From the NCBI GenBank assembly GCA_022793355.1, contig JAAWCR010000016.1, positions 1 through 16,855 on the forward strand: a DNA stretch of 16,855 nucleotides, given 5' to 3'. The stretch comes from Lawsonibacter sp. Lineage in GTDB: Bacteria > Bacillota > Clostridia > Oscillospirales > Oscillospiraceae. The position numbers were made by a program, and so were the translations under genes. The notes beneath the pieces are model-generated. The model was given only the letters and a program-made list of their open reading frames with translations, searched no databases and had not been told where the DNA came from. How positions within the stretch are numbered: position 1 is the first letter of the stretch; each line of letters begins with the position of its first letter. Of the stretch, positions 14,382 to 16,855 are shown one piece after another.

Positions 14382-14693
14382 ATGGCGAAAGCGGAAAAGA
14401 GAGAGCGGAGCATGGCCCTGTATGAGACGATCCTGAAGCTGAAGGACCTGGAGGAGTGCTGCCGGTTCTTCGATGACCTGTGCACCCCCACCGAGCTGCG
14501 CAGCCTGGAGCAACGGTTTGACGTGGCGGTGTATTTGCAGCAGGGGCTGGTCTATCTGGATATTCTGGAAAAGACGGGGGCCTCCAGCGCCACCATCAGC
14601 CGGGTCCGGCGGTCGATGCTGGACAACGGCGCCGGGGGCGTGATGCAGCAGGTCATTGCCCGGGAGGGACTGCACGAGAAGGAGGAGGCGTAG
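14382..14693 (+). CDS. yerC: YerC/YecD family TrpR-related DNA-binding protein
   Basis: 103 aa; ATG 14382 with AAAGGAG 8 nt upstream, preferred to GTG 14373, which overlaps that site. The protein is all helical, with LKDLEECCRFFDDLCTPTEL near the start and a helix-turn-helix of the TrpR fold at about residues 43-78 (QRFDVAVYLQQGLVYLDILE, then TGASSATISRVRRSML). YerC proteins are small TrpR-superfamily members common in Firmicutes, often without a known ligand. It is the first gene after the T-box leader and leads into iorAB, so it may regulate this unit or the divergent ligase. Whether it binds tryptophan or another aromatic compound cannot be read from the sequence. Confidence 0.88.
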   Translation: MAKAEKRERSMALYETILKLKDLEECCRFFDDLCTPTELRSLEQRFDVAVYLQQGLVYLDILEKTGASSATISRVRRSMLDNGAGGVMQQVIAREGLHEKEEA

Positions 14694-14770
14694 GGGCGGC
14701 CCGTGGCCGCCCGTTGGCAGAAGGAACGCGTTGACCCGGCGTGTAGGACGCGCCGGGGGCGTCGCGCCCC
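14694..14770 (+). repeat. GC-rich hairpin repeat between yerC and iorA
   Basis: Three hairpins fill most of the 110-nt gap: GGGCGGCC/GGCCGCCC with a 3-nt loop (14694-14712), CCCGGCG/CGCCGGG with a 9-nt loop (14735-14757) and GGGGCG/CGCCCC with a 3-nt loop (14756-14770). The second and third share bases and cannot form together. No T-run follows, so termination is unlikely. The composition resembles dispersed intergenic hairpin repeats of gut Clostridia, and it may reduce or stabilise read-through into iorA. Confidence 0.6.
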
Positions 14771-14803
14771 ATAAAACCATATTAAGGAAAGCAGGAAAAG
14801 AAC

Positions 14804-16549
14804 ATGAAACAACTGATGTTGGGCAACGCCGCCGTTGCCCGGGGGCTGTATGAGGCTGGGTGCTGCGTGATTTCCAGCTACCCTGGCACCCCCAGCACTG
14901 AGATCACCGAGGAGGCTGTAAAATACCCCGAAATCTACTGCGAGTGGGCCCCCAACGAGAAGGTGGCCATGGAGACCGCCTTCGGGGCCTGCCTGGCGGG
15001 CAGGCGGGCTTTCTGCGCCATGAAGCACGTGGGCCTGAATGTGGCCGCCGACCCCCTGTATACCATGGCCTACACCGGAGTCAACGCCGGCTTGGTGATT
15101 GGCGTGGCCGACGACCCGGGGATGCACTCCTCCCAGAACGAGCAGGACTCCCGCCACCACGCCATTGCCGCCAAGGTGCCCATGCTGGAGCCCTCCGACT
15201 CTGCCGAGGCCCTGACCTTCGCCAAGCTGGCCTACGAGCTCAGCGAGGAGTTCGACACCCCGGTGCTGCTGAAAATGTGCACCCGGGTGGCCCACTCCCA
15301 GTCCATTGTGGAGACCGCTGACCGGGCGGAACCGGCGATAAAGCCCTATGAAAAAAACATCGCCAAATACGTTATGATGCCCGGCAACGCCATTCGCCGC
15401 CACCCCTTCGTGGAGGAGCGCACCCGCAAGCTGGCGGAGTGGGCCGAGACCGCTCCCGTCAACCGGGTGGAGCCGGGAAAGGACCACAAAATCGGTGTGA
15501 TTACCTCCTCCACCAGCTATCAGTATGTGAAAGAGGTCTTTGGGGATACCGTCTCCGTCCTCAAGCTGGGTATGGCCAACCCCCTGCCCGTCAAGCTGAT
15601 ACAAGACTTTGCGGGTAAAGTGGAAAAGCTTGTCGTAGTGGAGGAGATGGACCCCATCATAGAGAGCTACTGTAAAGCTCTGGGCCTTGCCGTTTCCGGC
15701 AAGGATGTGCTTCCCATGGAGGGGGAATTTTCCCAGAATCTGGTGGCGGAGAAGCTGGGCGGAAGTGTACATACCGGACGGTCCATTCAGGACCCCATTC
15801 CGCCCCGTCCCCCCGTCATGTGCGCCGGCTGCCCCCACCGGGGACTGTTCTACACCTTGAGCAAGAACAAGTGCACCGTCCTGGGGGACATCGGCTGTTA
15901 TACTCTGGGCGCGGTGGCCCCCCTGGCCGCCATGGATATGACCCTGTGCATGGGGGCCTCCATCTCCGCCGTCCACGGCTTCAACAAGGCCAGAGGCGCG
16001 GAGAGCGAGGGTAAAACCGTGGCCGTCATTGGCGACTCCACCTTTATGCACTCAGGGCTCACCGGCCTGGCAAACATCGCCTACAACCAGTCCAACTCCA
16101 CTGTGATTATTTTGGACAACTCCATCACTGGCATGACAGGCCACCAGCAGAACCCCACCACCGGTTACAACATCAAAGGCGACCCCGCCGGAAAGATCGA
16201 TCTGGAGGCCCTGTGCAAGGCCATGGGCTTTACACGGGTCCGGGTGGTGGACCCCTACGATCTGAAAGCCTGTGATACCGTTTTGAAGGAGGAGTTGGCC
16301 GCCAACCAGCCCTCTGTCATTATCAGCCGCCGGCCCTGCGCCCTGCTGAAGTACGTCAGGCATGAGCCCCCCCTGGCGGTGGACCCGATCAAGTGTGTGG
16401 GCTGCCGAAGCTGTATGAAGATTGGCTGCCCCGCCATCTCCATCAAGGAGGGCAAGGCCCGTGTGGACACTACCCTGTGTGTGGGTTGCGGCGTGTGCGA
16501 GCAGCTGTGTGGCGTGAAGGCGTTCCAGAGTACCAGGAAGGAGGGCTGA
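14804..16549 (+). CDS. iorA: Indolepyruvate ferredoxin oxidoreductase alpha subunit
   Basis: 581 aa; ATG 14804 after an AAGGAAAGCAGGAAAAG ribosome region. IorA catalyses CoA- and ferredoxin-dependent oxidative decarboxylation of arylpyruvates to arylacetyl-CoA, and the reverse. The N-terminal pyrimidine-binding domain has YPGTPSTEITE (26-36) and NEKVAMETAFGA. The C-terminal TPP domain has CAGCPHRG (340-347), GDIGCYTLG (361-369) and GDSTFMHSGLTGLANIAYNQ (410-429) with ILDNSITGMTGHQQNP. The end carries two [4Fe-4S] motifs: C531/C534/C537/C542 and C559/C562/C565/C569. Length is normal. It follows yerC and is coupled to iorB (3-nt gap). Function is secure at family level; substrate (indole, phenyl or hydroxyphenyl) and direction are not. 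Confidence 0.95.
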   Translation: MKQLMLGNAAVARGLYEAGCCVISSYPGTPSTEITEEAVKYPEIYCEWAPNEKVAMETAFGACLAGRRAFCAMKHVGLNVAADPLYTMAYTGVNAGLVIGVADDPGMHSSQNEQDSRHHAIAAKVPMLEPSDSAEALTFAKLAYELSEEFDTPVLLKMCTRVAHSQSIVETADRAEPAIKPYEKNIAKYVMMPGNAIRRHPFVEERTRKLAEWAETAPVNRVEPGKDHKIGVITSSTSYQYVKEVFGDTVSVLKLGMANPLPVKLIQDFAGKVEKLVVVEEMDPIIESYCKALGLAVSGKDVLPMEGEFSQNLVAEKLGGSVHTGRSIQDPIPPRPPVMCAGCPHRGLFYTLSKNKCTVLGDIGCYTLGAVAPLAAMDMTLCMGASISAVHGFNKARGAESEGKTVAVIGDSTFMHSGLTGLANIAYNQSNSTVIILDNSITGMTGHQQNPTTGYNIKGDPAGKIDLEALCKAMGFTRVRVVDPYDLKACDTVLKEELAANQPSVIISRRPCALLKYVRHEPPLAVDPIKCVGCRSCMKIGCPAISIKEGKARVDTTLCVGCGVCEQLCGVKAFQSTRKEG

Positions 16550-16552
16550 ACA

Positions 16553-16855
16553 ATGGAAACCAAAAATATTATGATCGTCGGCGTGGGGGGCCAGGGCTCC
16601 CTGCTGGCCTCCAAGCTGCTGGGACACCTGTTGATGGAGCAGGGCTATGACGTGAAGGTGTCCGAGGTCCACGGCATGTCCCAACGGGGCGGCTCGGTGG
16701 TGACTTATGTGCGCTACGGCGATAAGGTAAACTCCCCCGTGATTGACAAGGGGGAGGCGGACTACATCGTCTCCTTCGAGCTGCTGGAGGCCGCCCGGTG
16801 GCTGAGCTATTTAAAGCCGGACGGCCAGATCGTCACCTCCACCCAGCAGATCGAC
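16553..16855 (+). CDS. iorB: Indolepyruvate ferredoxin oxidoreductase beta subunit, 3' truncated
   Basis: 101 codons are visible before the window ends. ATG 16553 has AAGGAGGG at 16538-16545, inside the end of iorA. The protein starts ETKNIMIVGVGGQGSLLASK, a glycine-rich loop typical of the gamma-type domain of 2-oxoacid:ferredoxin oxidoreductases, followed by SEVHGMSQRGGSVVTYVRYG, the family hallmark. IorB forms the complex with IorA and contacts CoA/electron transfer partners. Tight spacing (3 nt) shows co-translation with iorA. Confidence 0.94.
   Translation, partial: METKNIMIVGVGGQGSLLASKLLGHLLMEQGYDVKVSEVHGMSQRGGSVVTYVRYGDKVNSPVIDKGEADYIVSFELLEAARWLSYLKPDGQIVTSTQQID

Noticed and set aside
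14552..16051. 499-aa open frame on the - strand opposite iorA
   Set aside because: It lies wholly antisense to a well-supported iorA and yerC, has Gly/His/Val-rich composition typical of an antisense shadow in GC-rich DNA, and matches no family.
1..16855. CRISPR arrays, tRNA genes, insertion sequences or integrase
   Set aside because: No regularly spaced direct repeats, cloverleaf sequences, transposase or integrase motifs were found on either strand.

Overview
The window looks like chromosome of a GC-rich, anaerobic, gut-type Clostridia, probably near Oscillospiraceae (Flavonifractor-like). This is inferred from strong AGGAGG ribosome sites, a T-box leader, a YerC/TrpR-family gene, ferredoxin-linked 2-oxoacid metabolism and small GC-rich hairpin repeats. 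No taxonomic marker gene is present, so the placement is only an inference.

Region 1 (1-10980, all + strand) is a tightly packed head-and-tail morphogenesis module of a contractile-tailed phage. Its order follows PBSX: portal, prohead protease/scaffold, major capsid, three small head-tail connector or completion proteins, tail sheath, tail tube, tail chaperone, a short unknown protein, LysM tail protein, XkdQ-like hub, gpV-like spike, gp25/XkdS-like, baseplate J/XkdT-like and XkdU-like. Most neighbours overlap by 4-14 nt or lie within 15 nt. The slot for the long tape-measure gene holds only a 221-aa Gly/Glu/Ala-rich protein. The module stops at a strong terminator straight after XkdU, with no tail fibre, holin, endolysin or integrase in view. 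It may be a domesticated particle (GTA- or PBSX-like) or an unusually small myophage-type element. The terminase and anything else upstream lie outside the window.

Region 2 (10981-13809, - strand) starts at a shared bidirectional terminator. It holds an AMP-forming acyl-CoA ligase followed by a membrane acyltransferase-3 protein, probably one operon read from a consensus sigma-A promoter whose spacer and -10 carry a perfect inverted repeat.

Region 3 (13850-16855, + strand) is a divergent unit: a consensus sigma-A promoter, a T-box leader (best reading Phe specifier UUC; the UGGU bulge requires an A discriminator base, so not tRNA-Trp), a yerC/TrpR-family gene, iorA and the start of iorB (indolepyruvate/arylpyruvate ferredoxin oxidoreductase). 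The T-box would raise iorAB expression when the charged tRNA is scarce. This fits IorAB working in the biosynthetic direction (arylacetyl-CoA + CO2 to arylpyruvate to aromatic amino acid), with the divergent ligase as a candidate supplier of arylacetyl-CoA. That pathway link is an inference.
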